Part shown: positions 24,266 to 34,330 of the stretch, piece by piece
Layout of the letters: every line of letters starts with the position of its first letter
How positions within the stretch are numbered: the first letter of the stretch is position 1
DNA from: Paulownia fortunei
Lineage: Eukaryota > Streptophyta > Magnoliopsida > Lamiales > Paulowniaceae
DNA: 64,000 bases
NCBI GenBank assembly: GCA_019321725.1
Contig: CM033105.1
Location: forward strand, 17,081,861-17,145,860
Direction: 5' to 3'
Position numbers and translations under genes: made by a program
The notes under the pieces: generated by a model
What the model saw: the letters and a program-made list of their open reading frames with translations, nothing else
Databases searched by the model: none
What the model was told of the DNA's origin: nothing

Positions 24266-24685
24266 CACGCAAGATTAGGACATATTTTTGATAAAAGGAT
24301 TAACAAATTGGCACAATTACTTGATCTAACGAAAGAGCAAGAACTACCAACTTGTGAATCCTGCCTCAAAGGAAAGATGACCAAATCTCCATTTGTTGGA
24401 CAAGTGGAGCGAGCCAAGCATCTATTGGATTTGATCCATACAGATATATGTGTGCCACTAAATGTTAGTGCCCGTGGGAACTATAACTACTTTTTAACCT
24501 TTACCGATGACTTCTCTAGGTATGGTTATGTGTACCTTTTAAAGTACAAGTTTGAAGTATTTGAAAAGTTCAAAGAATTCATGCCATCTAAAGTCGTGCC
24601 CAAAACACCATTTGAGATGTGGTATGGAAAGACACCTTCATATAAATACCTTAGGGTATGGGGGTGTGATGCTTATGTGAAGTAG
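24266..24685 (+). pseudogene. Copia-2 integrase, core half deleted
   Basis: HARLGH-type start, then the zinc-binding CESCLKGKMTKSPF segment, then the beginning of the catalytic core (IHTDICVPLNVSARGNYNYFLTFTDDFSRYGY). Right after FEVFEKFKEF (about 24579) the text jumps to KVVPKTPFEMWYGKTPSY, which lies after the core in relatives. The second catalytic Asp and the Glu are therefore missing, about 100 residues. A TAG ends the frame at 24683-24685. Confidence 0.85.
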
Positions 24686-24707
24686 CTAGTGGGAGATAAG
24701 TTGAGTT

Positions 24708-26048
24708 ATGAGATCGAGCTTATGCAAGTTTGTGGGGTATCCAAAGGAGTCTATTGGATACTATTTCTATGATGCCACGGAACAAAGGGTTTTTGTTTCG
24801 AGGAATGCTACCTTCCTTGAAGAAGAATTTCTTTCAGATGGAAGTGGCAATGTCGTAGAACTTGAAGAGGTTCAAGAACCACACAACACCCCAACTGACG
24901 CAGTAAATGGTACACCAACTGATGTTGGACCCTCTAACGCACAATCTCTTCGAAGATCCGAAAGGGTCTCAAGGGTACCTAAGAGGTACAACTTGTTGTT
25001 AGAGAACAAAGAAGAGGGGCTCCCCTTGGATAATGATCCAAGAAGCTATGGAGAGGCGATGTCTGACATCGACTCGAAGAAGTGGCACGAAGCTATGCAG
25101 TCCGAAATGGACTTTATGTACTCCAACAAGGTATGTACTTTGGTGGACCCACCACAGGGAATTATTTCCATTGGCTATAAATGGGTTTACAAGCGGAAGC
25201 TTGGAGTAGATGGAGAGGTAGCGACCTATAAGGCACGATTGGTAGCAAAATGCTATACTCAAAAGCAAGGAATTGATTATGAGGAAACTTTTTCACCAAT
25301 AGCGATGCTTAAATCCTAGGATACTGTTAGCCATATCTGCATATTATGACTATGAGATATGGCAAATGGATGTGAACACCGCTTTCCTTAATGGAAACAT
25401 TAAGGAAGAGATCTATATAAAGCAGCCAGAAGGCTTCATATCCAGCGGGAGCGAACAAAAAGTTTGCAAGCTCCAGAGATCTATTTGTGGACTCAAATAA
25501 GCTTCAAGGAGTTGGAACATCTGGTTTGATGAAACGATCAAAATGTTTGACTTTCATAAGAATTCGGATGAACCATGTGTCTATAAGAAGGTTAGTGGGA
25601 GTGCAATTACATTTGTTGTGCTCTACGTTGATGACATCCTACTCATTGGGAATATGTAATGATGTTGCAATCAACGAGAACTTGGTTATCTAATCAGTTT
25701 TCCATGAAGAACTTGGGAGATGCATCTTTTATCATAGGGATAAAGATCTATACAGATAGATCCAGAAGGATGATCGGACTATCCCAATCCATGTACACAG
25801 ACAAAGTGCTAAAAAGGTTTAGTATGGAGGAATCCAAGAGAGGATTCCTGCCTATGAGTCATGGGGTTTCACTCTCTAAGGTTATGTCTCCTAAGACACC
25901 TGAAGAGAGAGAAAGAATGGCTCGCATACCTTATGCTTCTGTAATAGGGAGCATAATGTATGCAATGTTATATACAAGGCCTGATATAGCACATGTTCTG
26001 AGTGTCACGAGCAGATATCAGTCCAATCCAGGGGAGCCATTAAGATGA
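24708..26048 (+). pseudogene. Copia-2 reverse transcriptase (frameshifted)
   Basis: The 24708-25319 frame covers the integrase C-terminal tail, the acidic linker, and the RT N-terminus (WHEAMQSEMDFMYSNKV, YKWVYKRKLGVDGEVATYKARLVAK, DYEETFSPIA). A frameshift follows; 25320-25660 reads on with MDVNTAFLNGN, CGLK and the intact YVDD box (VLYVDDILLIGN). The 25659-26048 frame carries the RT end (FSMKNLGDASFIIGIKIY, TRPDIAHVLSV). At least two shifts and several stops inactivate it, although the catalytic Asp pair is preserved. Confidence 0.9.
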
Positions 26049-26536
26049 TTCTCAAGTACTTGAGAAGGACTAAGGATATTTTTCTGATATACGGCAATGG
26101 AGAACTAAAATTGGAGGGATATACAGAATCTAGTTTTTAGTCCGATATAGATGACTCAAAGTCCATATCCGAATACATATTCACCTTGAATGGTGGTGCG
26201 GTCAGTTGGAAGAGTTCCAAGTAAGAGACGACTGCAGACTCTACCACCGAAGCTGAATATATTGCTGCATCACATTCAGCAAAAGAAGCTGTTTGGATTA
26301 GAAACTTCATCCAAGGGTTGGGTGTAATTCCATCAATTGTTGATCCAGTTATGATTTACTGTGATAATAATGGAGCTATTGCGCAAGCAAAAGAGCTAAG
26401 ATCTCATCAAAGATCCAAGCACATAATGAGACGATATCACTTGATTAGAGAGATCATTGGTAGAGACGACGTCATTGTGGATCGAGTTGCCTCAACAGAA
26501 AATGTAGTAGACCTACTTACTAAGCCCTTAGCATAG
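26049..26536 (+). pseudogene. Copia-2 RNase H
   Basis: Contains LNGGAVSWKSSK, a stop in place of Gln, TTADSTTEAEYIAASHSAKE, then the open frame from 26318 with YCDNNGAIAQAKELRSHQRS and the terminal VVDLLTKPLA typical of Copia polyproteins. RNase H removes the RNA strand after cDNA synthesis. Confidence 0.9.
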
Positions 26537-26595
26537 AAGATATTCGACGGACATCTTGAGAAGACGGGCCTTGGATACATGGGCAATTGGAGCTA

Positions 26596-26610
26596 GGGCA
26601 AGTGAGAGAT
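26596..26610 (+). promoter_or_regulatory. Copia-2 polypurine tract
   Basis: GGGCAAGTGAGAGAT lies directly before the 3' LTR start TGTTAGAG. It matches the Copia-1 tract at 3655-3668. Confidence 0.8.
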
Positions 26611-27198
26611 TGTTAGAGTAGGATGACCAACGCCCCAATTAGTTTGGGTGTATTATACTCTTTTGCTTTTGTAAAGACAATCTTATTGGGAATCATATTA
26701 ATAAAAAGGTATTTTCTTTATCTTATGTCTTGCATTTTTTATTTCTGCATATTAGATAAAGTCCTTAGACCAAATTTAGCTACGGGACATGGTCGCGCAT
26801 ATGATGGCGATCATGGAACATGCCTCTAAGGCTTTAGTCTTAAATAAGTTCTGAATCGAGAGCTTTTTGAGATGGGATATCAAATAGCTCAGTAAGACTC
26901 ATACATATAATGCATGCTCGTGAGACGAGGATGTCACATTCCATTGACATTAGTATAGAGACGTAAGTGCATGTATGTGGATGCTTGTTAGGGAACAAGT
27001 ACACCAAATATGGCCCGCAAGAAATTCTTAGTTTGAGGCTTTGCCCGTTGAAATAAGAATTTCTCTGTTGCGATAGTACACGAGATTCATCAAAAATCAT
27101 TGGAACTTGAAATGGGATCACAGTTATTGAATCATTTAGGGTTTTGACTTATAATACTGATCAATTAATTAATTAAGGGTTCTGTTTAATTTAATGGT
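26611..27198 (+). repeat. Copia-2 3' LTR, truncated and internally deleted
   Basis: Matches the 5' LTR from its TGTTAGAG start but is only 588 bp. Two internal segments are absent relative to 5' LTR positions of roughly 19755-19985 and 20062-20385. It stops at TTAATGGT (27198), about 20438 in 5' LTR coordinates, so the last ~1 kb is gone. Confidence 0.85.
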
Positions 27199-28150
27199 GT
27201 TTAATTTTACATATGATGTTTTTGAGTACCGATTTAGTTGATATCCTTACTTGATAAGAATATCATCGATTTTAGGGTGAATTCGCAGAATGAAGAAGGA
27301 AATAAGTGAAATTCAACTTGGATTCACTTAAAGTGAGAATCTAATTCTCCATTAAATAATCAAGAACTTACCACATTAGTATTCTCTTCCTCGATCACAT
27401 CGATTGATTTAATACTTTGGCCGATTTAATTCTCTACTTCATATCTAAATTCTTCAAACCCTTCAAAGGATCTTAAAATAACGAAGTAAGAATAGTTCAC
27501 TTGTACACTAACACTTAGTGGACTGCTTACATCCCTTTGGATCACATCCAAAGGCGTGATTTGCTATATTTGTCCCACAAATGGTGATTTGGTCATGTTT
27601 TCCTAGAGATAAGATTTACAAGTTGGCACCTTATGCAAGTCCAAAAGGTCAAGTAAACGTAGCATCTTTTGAACTATTTCTTTAAAGATATGACCTAATC
27701 CAGCTTACCACAAGTATGCACTGTTTTGATTATCTAATTCTTAGATTACTGTGTTGATTATGTAGCATGGAATGTTAGGATTGCATAATTCATTTGTCAA
27801 TGTAGCAAAGACAATTAACTAATACTATCCTAATTCCATCTAGAGTTAAGTGGATCATTCTTATAGCCAATAAAGTAACGCTTACTTTATTCTCAAGCTT
27901 AATGATCGTCCTTTATCTTACTCTTCATTTTTCTTGTCATCATTACAACCCCTTAAAGATGAGATCATATCCAATATCCAATACCCAAGAAAAAATTTAT
28001 CAACCTTAATGGTTGATATCAACAAAGTATAAACTTGAATTAGAACCCCTTCTAATTCAACTAAACAAGTCAATACTTGTGTTTTCTTTTTTTATGTCCT
28101 AAATATCCATAATGGTGACAAACATCTATATTGAGCTAGTAAGTTTGTTT
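27199..28150 (-). pseudogene. Copia-1 zinc knuckle, protease and integrase remnants
   Basis: Read on the minus strand: a decayed zinc knuckle (CHHYGYLGH-like) at about 28120-28085; a protease start (SWVLDIG-like) at about 27995-27970; the ACKTCL-type zinc-binding segment of integrase at about 27626-27570, followed by the segment equivalent to PLNVSARGNY; and a core segment down to a GY..KT..Y..LN-like motif at 27230-27199. The alignment with Copia-2 and with general Copia integrases is by eye. Nearly every frame is closed. About 45 bp expected before the EMW-like text at 19275 is missing at the Copia-2 junction. Confidence 0.7.
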
Positions 28151-28364
28151 GTTTGTCTAGATTATCCTATGTGGAATTACTAGTGATAACCATTATCCTG
28201 TGCGAGGCAGAAATTTAAGCATTCATTCAATTAATATCTATTTATGATATGGTCTTTAATCATAAATGTCTCCCACTATTTTATCCAAATCATATCACCC
28301 TCTAGATGGAAATTCAAGAAATCTAATTTCTTAGTGGGCTTGAGGCCCAACTATCCTTGCCATA

Positions 28365-28452
28365 CACTCCAATTTTTCTTTTTAATGTCCAAGAATTCAA
28401 GATTTTCACAAAATCTTGATTTCATAGTTTCTTGATCTCATCAAGAATTCTT
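28365..28452 (-). repeat. 85-bp direct repeat, copy A
   Basis: This stretch, ending AAGAATTCTT, recurs at 28586-28668 with essentially no differences over its last ~68 bp. The two copies bracket the GC-rich block. Confidence 0.9.
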
Positions 28453-28585
28453 GCGCCCGACGTCGGGTGGCCGACAGCCCACCCGATGTCATATGTCGGG
28501 AGGCTGGGCGCCTGCACGTCAGGTGCCGGTGCCCACGCGCCGGGTGCTTGGCAACCCACCCGATGTCACACGTGGGGTGGTTGGC
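28453..28585 (-). other. GC-rich hairpin block in Copia-1 leader
   Basis: About 133 bp of GC-rich DNA in very AT-rich surroundings. It includes a perfect 12-bp palindrome CCCGACGTCGGG at 28456-28467 and a CGGGTGG/CCACCCG inverted repeat at 28464-28485. Small frames on both strands are not credible genes. It is positionally equivalent to 21573-21795 and 54190-54722. Confidence 0.7.
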
Positions 28586-28668
28586 ACTCAATTTTTTTTA
28601 ATGTCCAAGAATTCAAGATTTTCACAAAATCTTGATTTCATAGTTTCTTGATCTCATCAAGAATTCTT
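28586..28668 (-). repeat. 85-bp direct repeat, copy B
   Basis: Second copy of 28365-28452; it carries one base fewer C/T near its start and is otherwise almost identical. Confidence 0.9.
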
Positions 28669-29031
28669 AATTTCTTGATCTCATCAATCAATTTTGAAAA
28701 CTTGATAAAAACTAATTTTCTTGATCAAGAAATCAACTTATTTGAATTTTTTTATGTCTTGCCACGTTTCAAGAAATTTAATATTTCACAAAATCTTGAA
28801 ATTATTGGATTAAGAAATTCAAGATTTTCACAAAACTTGAAATTCTTGAAAATCAAGAAATCCAATTTCTTAATTCGTCTCAGTTTTTAAAATGTTTTAA
28901 CATTTAAAATAATTAATAATATTAATCCCAAACAAAGAAATTAATTGATTCAATACCAATCACAGATATAAATAGTTAATCATATAAATTAAATAAACAT
29001 AATCAAAAAGTATTAGAAACGCACGAACCTT

Positions 29032-29044
29032 GGCTCTGATATTA
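29032..29044 (-). promoter_or_regulatory. Copia-1 primer binding site
   Basis: Minus strand TAATATCAGAGCC, one base inside the 5' LTR. It matches the initiator-Met-tRNA-complementary TGGTATCAGAGCC used by plant Copia elements, with GG changed to AA. Confidence 0.75.
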
Positions 29045-29045
29045 C

Positions 29046-31206
29046 TTAGGGTTCACGCGATTTTGAAAAATGTATACGCAGCGAAATTTAATATTTTTCA
29101 AAAACATAAAAATATATTACATCACATGTAATATAAATGAATCTCGGAACCCTTTCGCTATTATTCAGTTGTGCGTTTTCTAATAGTTAAAGTAAAAAAA
29201 ATTCAAAAACCCTTACCTTGATTTACACTCCGGCTGATGTAGGAATTAAAATGATTCAAATCGTTATCCCTGCATGAAAGTATCTCCACGTTGTTCAATT
29301 CAAAACCCCTTTGATTAAAATTTGATTCACTTCTAGGATCTCAAATATTATCCCTCTAACGGTATCTACACATTAGATGCCCACTCGTAATCGAATCCTT
29401 TGCTAGTAGTTTTTAATTCGATAATTATATCCTAAAATAATTTTATTTGGAACAAGAACATACTAACAATGAGTGTTTTAGGTGTTTAATTTAATTTTTA
29501 TTTCAACAATTGAATCAAAAATTAAACTTGATAAAAGGTTGGTGAACTTTTTGGAGATTGAAGGGAAAAGAAGGATGAATTTTTGGAGATGAAGAAAACT
29601 ATTTTTCTTCAAGAGAGATGGGGTGTTTTTCATGTTTTTTCTTCACAAAAATCTGCAATAAAATCACCATAAAAAAATCAAAGAAGATTGTCAATGAAAG
29701 CTACCACAAGTTTTTTTCATGTAGGACTCTTCTTCCTTTCTTATTTTCAACTCTTTTAGTAAGTTTCCTTATCCCATAAGGCTTTTTCTTTTTCCTTATT
29801 ACCTCTTAGAAATTGAATTCCTAACTCAACTTCCTCTAGGAATTGGATTCCCAATCCAATTTTCTAATGGGCTTCCTACAAGCCCACACCTAATGGGACT
29901 AGGATTAAGTAATCAATTAGACCCTACTTTAATTGATCAAATTAATTAAATTAATTTATTTAATTAATTAGGTACATCTTAATTAATTGATCCAATCAAT
30001 TAATTAAATATTCCAATTGGGCTCCCTAATACAATTACGTCCAATTAATTAATTCAATTAATTCCACACTTAAATTAATTTAACCCCCATTAATTAATCA
30101 CATTAATTAATTTAATCCAACACTTGAATTAATTTCTAGGTTAGAAATGGACTTGTCCAAGTTTTGTGTATGACCCCTTAAGTTCACTTTGAGCTAGCCG
30201 TGGGGTCACAACTTTTGTAACTTAGTTGAATAATTAATTGTTCTGATTAATTAATCTAATTAATTAATTCTCTTGGAATTAACTCATTAATTCTGAAAAC
30301 CCACAAGACATAGGAAGTACCTACCAATGCATCATGACTCCTAGTCTAAGGCGAATGTGCGAACCTATTCAATTATGAATACCATGCAAGTACGGTCCTT
30401 CCGTCATCTAATCTCTTGATTGAATCTAGGGCATGGATATTGAGTCGAAACCCTATTAGCTCAATAACTATGTTTCTATTCCTAGTAGTTTGACTCGATG
30501 TTGAATAATTAAAAACTCCATATCTAATTTTCATCCAACCTTGGCCAAGAATTTTAGAGTTAAGTACAGTGGAATACATAGGAGATTCACCTATTCATCT
30601 AGATAGGTGACGGATCCTTTGTTGGTCACTCATTAATCTCCATACATGAAGATGTTACATCCAATATAAACCCCTTGTGATTGTCATGCAATCGAAAAAT
30701 ACATTAAAGTAAAACATGTCATGCACAAGGTTACCATGGTGCATCAAGTCCAATGACTAATTCTTGCACTATCATAATAAGAAAATTTCTATTCGACAAT
30801 AGAATATTTTCAATTGAGAATTTTCAAGTGGGGTTGTTCAGTGTACTTGTTCCCAACAAGCACCCGCATACATGCACTAATGTCTCTACACCAATACCTA
30901 TAGAACGAGGCATCCTCCTTTCAAGCCTGCATTGTATGCACAAGTCTCAACGAGATCACTGATGTCCTATCTCACTGATTCTTGACTTGGAACATTTTAA
31001 GATCACAGTCTTAAAGGCATATTCCACATTCACCATCATATGCGCAACCACGCTCCATAACTATGTGTGATCTAAGAACTTTATCTAATTCTTATGATGA
31101 ATTTAAGATAAAGATTTCCATTTAAATGATATTAATATAAATAAAAATAATTCACAAGAGTATAAGAACAACCAGATCAATTGGCTCATCGGGCACTATT
31201 CTAACA
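29046..31206 (-). repeat. Copia-1 5' LTR (2.16 kb)
   Basis: Minus-strand start TGTTAGAATAGTG at 31206 and end near CGTGAACCCTAA at 29046, directly beside the primer site. Aligns along its length with 1484-3654. Small frames in it (30373-30579, 30753-30962) are not genes. Confidence 0.87.
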
Positions 31207-31450
31207 CTTGTGCACCTGCCGTGCTTAACCTGTACATCTGCCATGCTCAACCTGTGCACCTGTCGTGCTTGACCTACGCTCGATAAGCTCACGTGACCTA
31301 CTCACTCGACTAGTGCACGTGCAACACGCTTGACCTACACGTCGTACTTGGCCTTCCGTCACATGTGCCCCACCTATCGATCTGGGCAACACCGTCTTTG
31401 CACGAACACTACTCGACAAGATGGTAGGTGAACATGACTCCAATGGCAAC
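31207..31450. repeat. Repeat block, right flank of Copia-1
   Basis: Recurring words such as GTGCTTGACCTACGCTCGA and TGTGCACCTGYCGTGCT resemble those at 1341-1483, supporting one split repeat block. A 74-codon minus-strand frame (31449-31225) is a translation of these repeats. Confidence 0.6.
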
Positions 31451-31968
31451 GCCCTAGTGTTATCACCCCAACTTCTACGATATTATTAGAACCAAGATTC
31501 TTTTAATTTTAAACTCCGCCATGTGATTGTACTGATGTGTTCGATTCGATATTAAGAAAAAGAGCCAACAAGACAAGAGCGAGAAAATGAGATTGGAAAA
31601 AATCCAAGTATTTTCATTTTCTACACATTGAAAACCTATGCAATCCCTAAAAATAGGCTACGTAATTTTTGGGAGCAATAAGAATCACTAAGTTCAGGCC
31701 GAGACTTAAACCGACTAGTGACAACAACCACCAAGCCAAACTAATAATTCAATCTAAATCCTTGTTAATTCTCTACGGCGTCATCGCCCGTAGTGACAAC
31801 ATAAAGAGACATTGACAATGATAACCTTCGTCAATACTCATCCTTCTTTCTAGTCTACGAAAGCCAAATCACACAGTAGAAATGACTTTGTAAAACTTTG
31901 AAGCCAAGAAAGCTATTGTTAGTCGTACAAATGAGGAGATTTTTTAAGTTTTGAGAAATGGGGGCTTT
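31451..31968. other. Non-coding stretch upstream of Tat-1 LTR
   Basis: No recognisable gene. It ends in GAAATGGGGGCTTT, which looks like a polypurine tract beside the putative LTR start at 31969. If so, this is the 3' untranslated part of an upstream Tat-type element. Confidence 0.4.
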
Positions 31969-32985
31969 TGTTGGTCCACATAGCTGACAATTCAATAAAT
32001 AGATATCAAAGCAGAGAAATTCATTAGTGGACAAGGAATGCAATGCAAAGCTACTCACCTAAAGAGGTGATCCGCCCCAAGCTACTCACCCCAAGAGGTG
32101 ATCTGCCCCTAACTTATTATGGGCCTTGAGCCCAAAATAGGCCCAAGAAGCTAAGTTTAAGAGGTCTGTCTAAATTATGGGTTGGAAGAAAGATTTAATC
32201 TAATAAAGCAAGTCCAATAAGATGATTTGAAGAGGTCTATATGATAAATTCAGCCCAATTGGCCTAGAAAATCCATTTGGTGCATGCACTGCTCCACACA
32301 GGATTACACCCTCCGAACTTACAACTATAAATACCTACTCTCAATTAATTATAAAGTACGTGAAATAAGTGTTATGTATTCTTCCTCTTGAGCTCTATAA
32401 CTGACTTGAGTGTCGGAGGGGCTTCCTCGGGCTCATCTGGGGAACCTTAACTATTTATGCGTGCTACAGGTAGGGACCTATCCAAGAGATCACTATGATA
32501 AGAGAGGTTGACATCAGAAGATGTGGATTCATGCCACATCACTAGTACATCCTTATTTGGAAGAATTGAAAACCCTAGTCATGCGACCAAACTCATAGAA
32601 TGACTCTACTAAGCCTTGAATAAAGGAAGATACTCTACCTTAAATGAACTACTTAATTAGTGGTTGACTTGTTTTATGATACTTATCTATGAAGATAATA
32701 GAATCAAGGTAAAATAATCAATCTCTCATTCAATTACGTTATTACTTTGTTTACTATATAAAGTCTCTATTATTCTTGAGTTACGTTTTCTTACATTATA
32801 TTCCAGCATTCTTATTCTCATACTATTATTCTCCAAAAAGCCTTACTGATTTAAGTATTGAGAGTTTTTATTGGGTAACCCCCTAATACCCTAACCCTTT
32901 GTTTTATAGGTGTTCTTGAACGAAAGTTGGAGATCCAAGGTATTGGATTGAGATTTCTTGGTACGCATAAATTTTGCATGCATCA
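31969..32985 (+). repeat. Tat-1 5' LTR (putative, ~1.0 kb)
   Basis: Right edge is set by GCATGCATCA two bases before the primer site. The left edge (TGTTGGTCCACATAGC) is inferred from the TG and the purine-rich tract before it. The 32390-32480 stretch (TTGAGTGTCGGAGGGGCTTC) resembles the R/U5 part of Tat-type LTRs. A short direct repeat, AAGCTACTCACC...GATCYGCCCC, lies at 32048-32109. No second copy of this LTR is in the window to confirm the ends. Confidence 0.55.
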
Positions 32986-32987
32986 AG

Positions 32988-33005
32988 TGGCACCGTTTGT
33001 GGGAA
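32988..33005 (+). promoter_or_regulatory. Tat-1 primer binding site
   Basis: TGGCACCGTTTGTGGGAA differs by two bases from the TGGCGCCGTCTGTGGGAA that marks plant Tat-type elements. Both differences are transitions. Confidence 0.85.
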
Positions 33006-33029
33006 TAATTGAGTTGAGGTATGAAAACA

Positions 33030-34330
33030 TGGTGGGTAAAGGTTTACAAGGTAATTTGGATAAGGATTTCAGCCAGAATTGGGGTAAGGTACCGCAACAA
33101 AATTTGAGACCGGATTAGAATTAGGAAGAGCAAATCCTTGGGTGAAGAGGACGCCAACCACCTATTACACCAGCCGCTCCTCGTCATCTTGCTACTACCA
33201 TTCATATATTAATCCCAAGGCTGAGCTCACCCTTGAGGGATTGGGGTAATTCACCCAAGAGAAATTAACGGGATTGATTGCTGCTTTAGTTAACAAGGCT
33301 TTGCAACAAAGAGATAGGGCTAATCTGCTTCTTCCTTCTCAGTAAACAATATTACTGAGAAGACAGAGAAACCCAATCGAACCAAATATATGGGAAAAAA
33401 GTCACACTTTAGTGATTCGTGAATGATCTGCTTGGAAATCCCTGCCAGACTTAAATAAAAAGGTTAAGGATCTCCATAAGAAAATGAAGGAGATCAAAAA
33501 GAGAATAGTAGGAGAGACCATAATTCAGAAAAGAGGTATTTCTTTTTCTGATAAGGTGATGGCAGATAACCTACCTACTAATTTTAGGGCCCTGAACTAC
33601 GACTATGATGGGATTTCTAATCCTTGGGAACATCTGTGTAGATTTGAAAACTCAACTCTACTATATCGATATTTTTAAGGGGGTTAAGTATAGGGTGTCT
33701 GCTCAATAGTTGGTCAGCCAACTCCTTTTTGCTCCATCAATTTCTTTGAGGAGTTCAGCTCGATATTCTGGCACCAGTTCACTAGCTCAAGAAAATACCA
33801 AAAAACTTTCTTGACACTTTTTAGTCATCTGCAGAAATAAGAGGAGATATTGAGAAGCTATGTTAAAAGATTCACTTTATCGGCATTGGAAGTCCTCTCA
33901 ACCACTCAAGATATGTTTTCTAATGCTTTAGCTTAAGGGCTCCAAGATGGCAAGTTCTTCAAGTCTCTAGTAAATAAGCCAACACGTAACTTGGATGATT
34001 TACTAGCATGGGTAGAAAAATACATCAATATGGAGGAAGTCCAAAAGATGAAGAAAGAAGAATGATGAGAGAAGTGTAACAAAAAGAAAGAGTCAAAAGG
34101 ATGTGAGCTCTACTAAAAAACAGAGGCCTGAGGTAAGAGTAGGGCCTCAGAATAGGCCTAAAAAGTATACCCACTTGCAGTACCTCAATCCCACGTCTTA
34201 GTTGTTGTAGAGGGGTATGGGGAGTTAAGGTGGCCTAAAGCCTATTCATAATGATTATAGGCATACGATAGATGAGTGCTGTCATAATTTAAAAGAAGAG
34301 ATCTAGCGGTTAATTTAGCTAGGTACCTAA
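33030..34330 (+). pseudogene. Tat-1 gag (degraded)
   Basis: The best-preserved part is 33484-33678, with LPTNFRALNYDYDGISNPWEHLCRFE (Tat gags have a P-YDG-DP-HL-F pattern here). It continues in other frames to a SSRKYQKT segment, LRSYVKRF, GLQDGKFFKSLVNKP and LLAWVEKYINMEE near 34035, then a KPIHNDYRHTIDECHNLKEE-type segment near 34235-34290. Stops are numerous. Gag would form the particle. Confidence 0.75.

Larger units (their letters stand above)
19276..27198 (+). mobile_element. Copia-2: Ty1/Copia retrotransposon (Angela/Tork-like)
   Basis: Plus-strand element inserted in the Copia-1 integrase. Order: 5' LTR 19276 to about 21415, a ~1.57-kb leader, gag and protease 22988-24265, partial integrase, RT, RNase H to 26536, polypurine tract, and a truncated 3' LTR 26611-27198. 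Long LTRs plus a long leader and the gag/RT text suggest the Angela or a neighbouring lineage; the exact lineage is inference. At least one frameshift in gag, a lost half of integrase, and several stops make it dead. The 3' LTR ends abruptly against Copia-1 sequence, so no target duplication can be checked. Confidence 0.9.
28190..29031 (-). other. Copia-1 leader (5' untranslated region)
   Basis: Sequence between the PBS and the lost gag start. The gag-proximal part matches the Copia-2 leader (AAAATAGTGGGAGACATTTA). Most of gag is missing, since zinc-knuckle sequence begins within 70 bp of the leader end. A duplicated 85-bp stretch and a GC-rich block are described separately. Confidence 0.65.
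1484..31206 (-). mobile_element. Copia-1: split Ty1/Copia retrotransposon (Angela/Tork-like)
   Basis: This is one minus-strand element broken into five blocks. From its 5' end they are: LTR 29046-31206; PBS and leader down to about 28190; zinc-knuckle, protease and integrase remnants 28150-27199; integrase end and RT start 19275-18772; RT core 16463-15875; RT end and RNase H 4551-3655; and the 3' LTR 3654-1484. Each block continues the next at the protein-homology level when compared with the related Copia-2. The gaps are filled by Athila-1, solo LTR-1 and Copia-2. About 8.2 kb is Copia-1's own DNA. Most of gag is missing and frames are closed by many stops, so it is dead. The immediate flanks (CCAAT left, CTTGT right) do not form a clean 5-bp target duplication. 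Confidence 0.85.

Noticed and set aside
28406..28651. Overlapping 61-67-codon frames on both strands in the Copia-1 GC block
   Set aside because: Products of GC-rich sequence and the direct repeats; no domain and no conservation in the sister leaders.
19276..31206. Copia-2 and the LTR at 29046-31206 as one element
   Set aside because: They are in opposite orientations, and the PBS and leader at 29044-28190 point away from Copia-2; that LTR pairs with 1484-3654.
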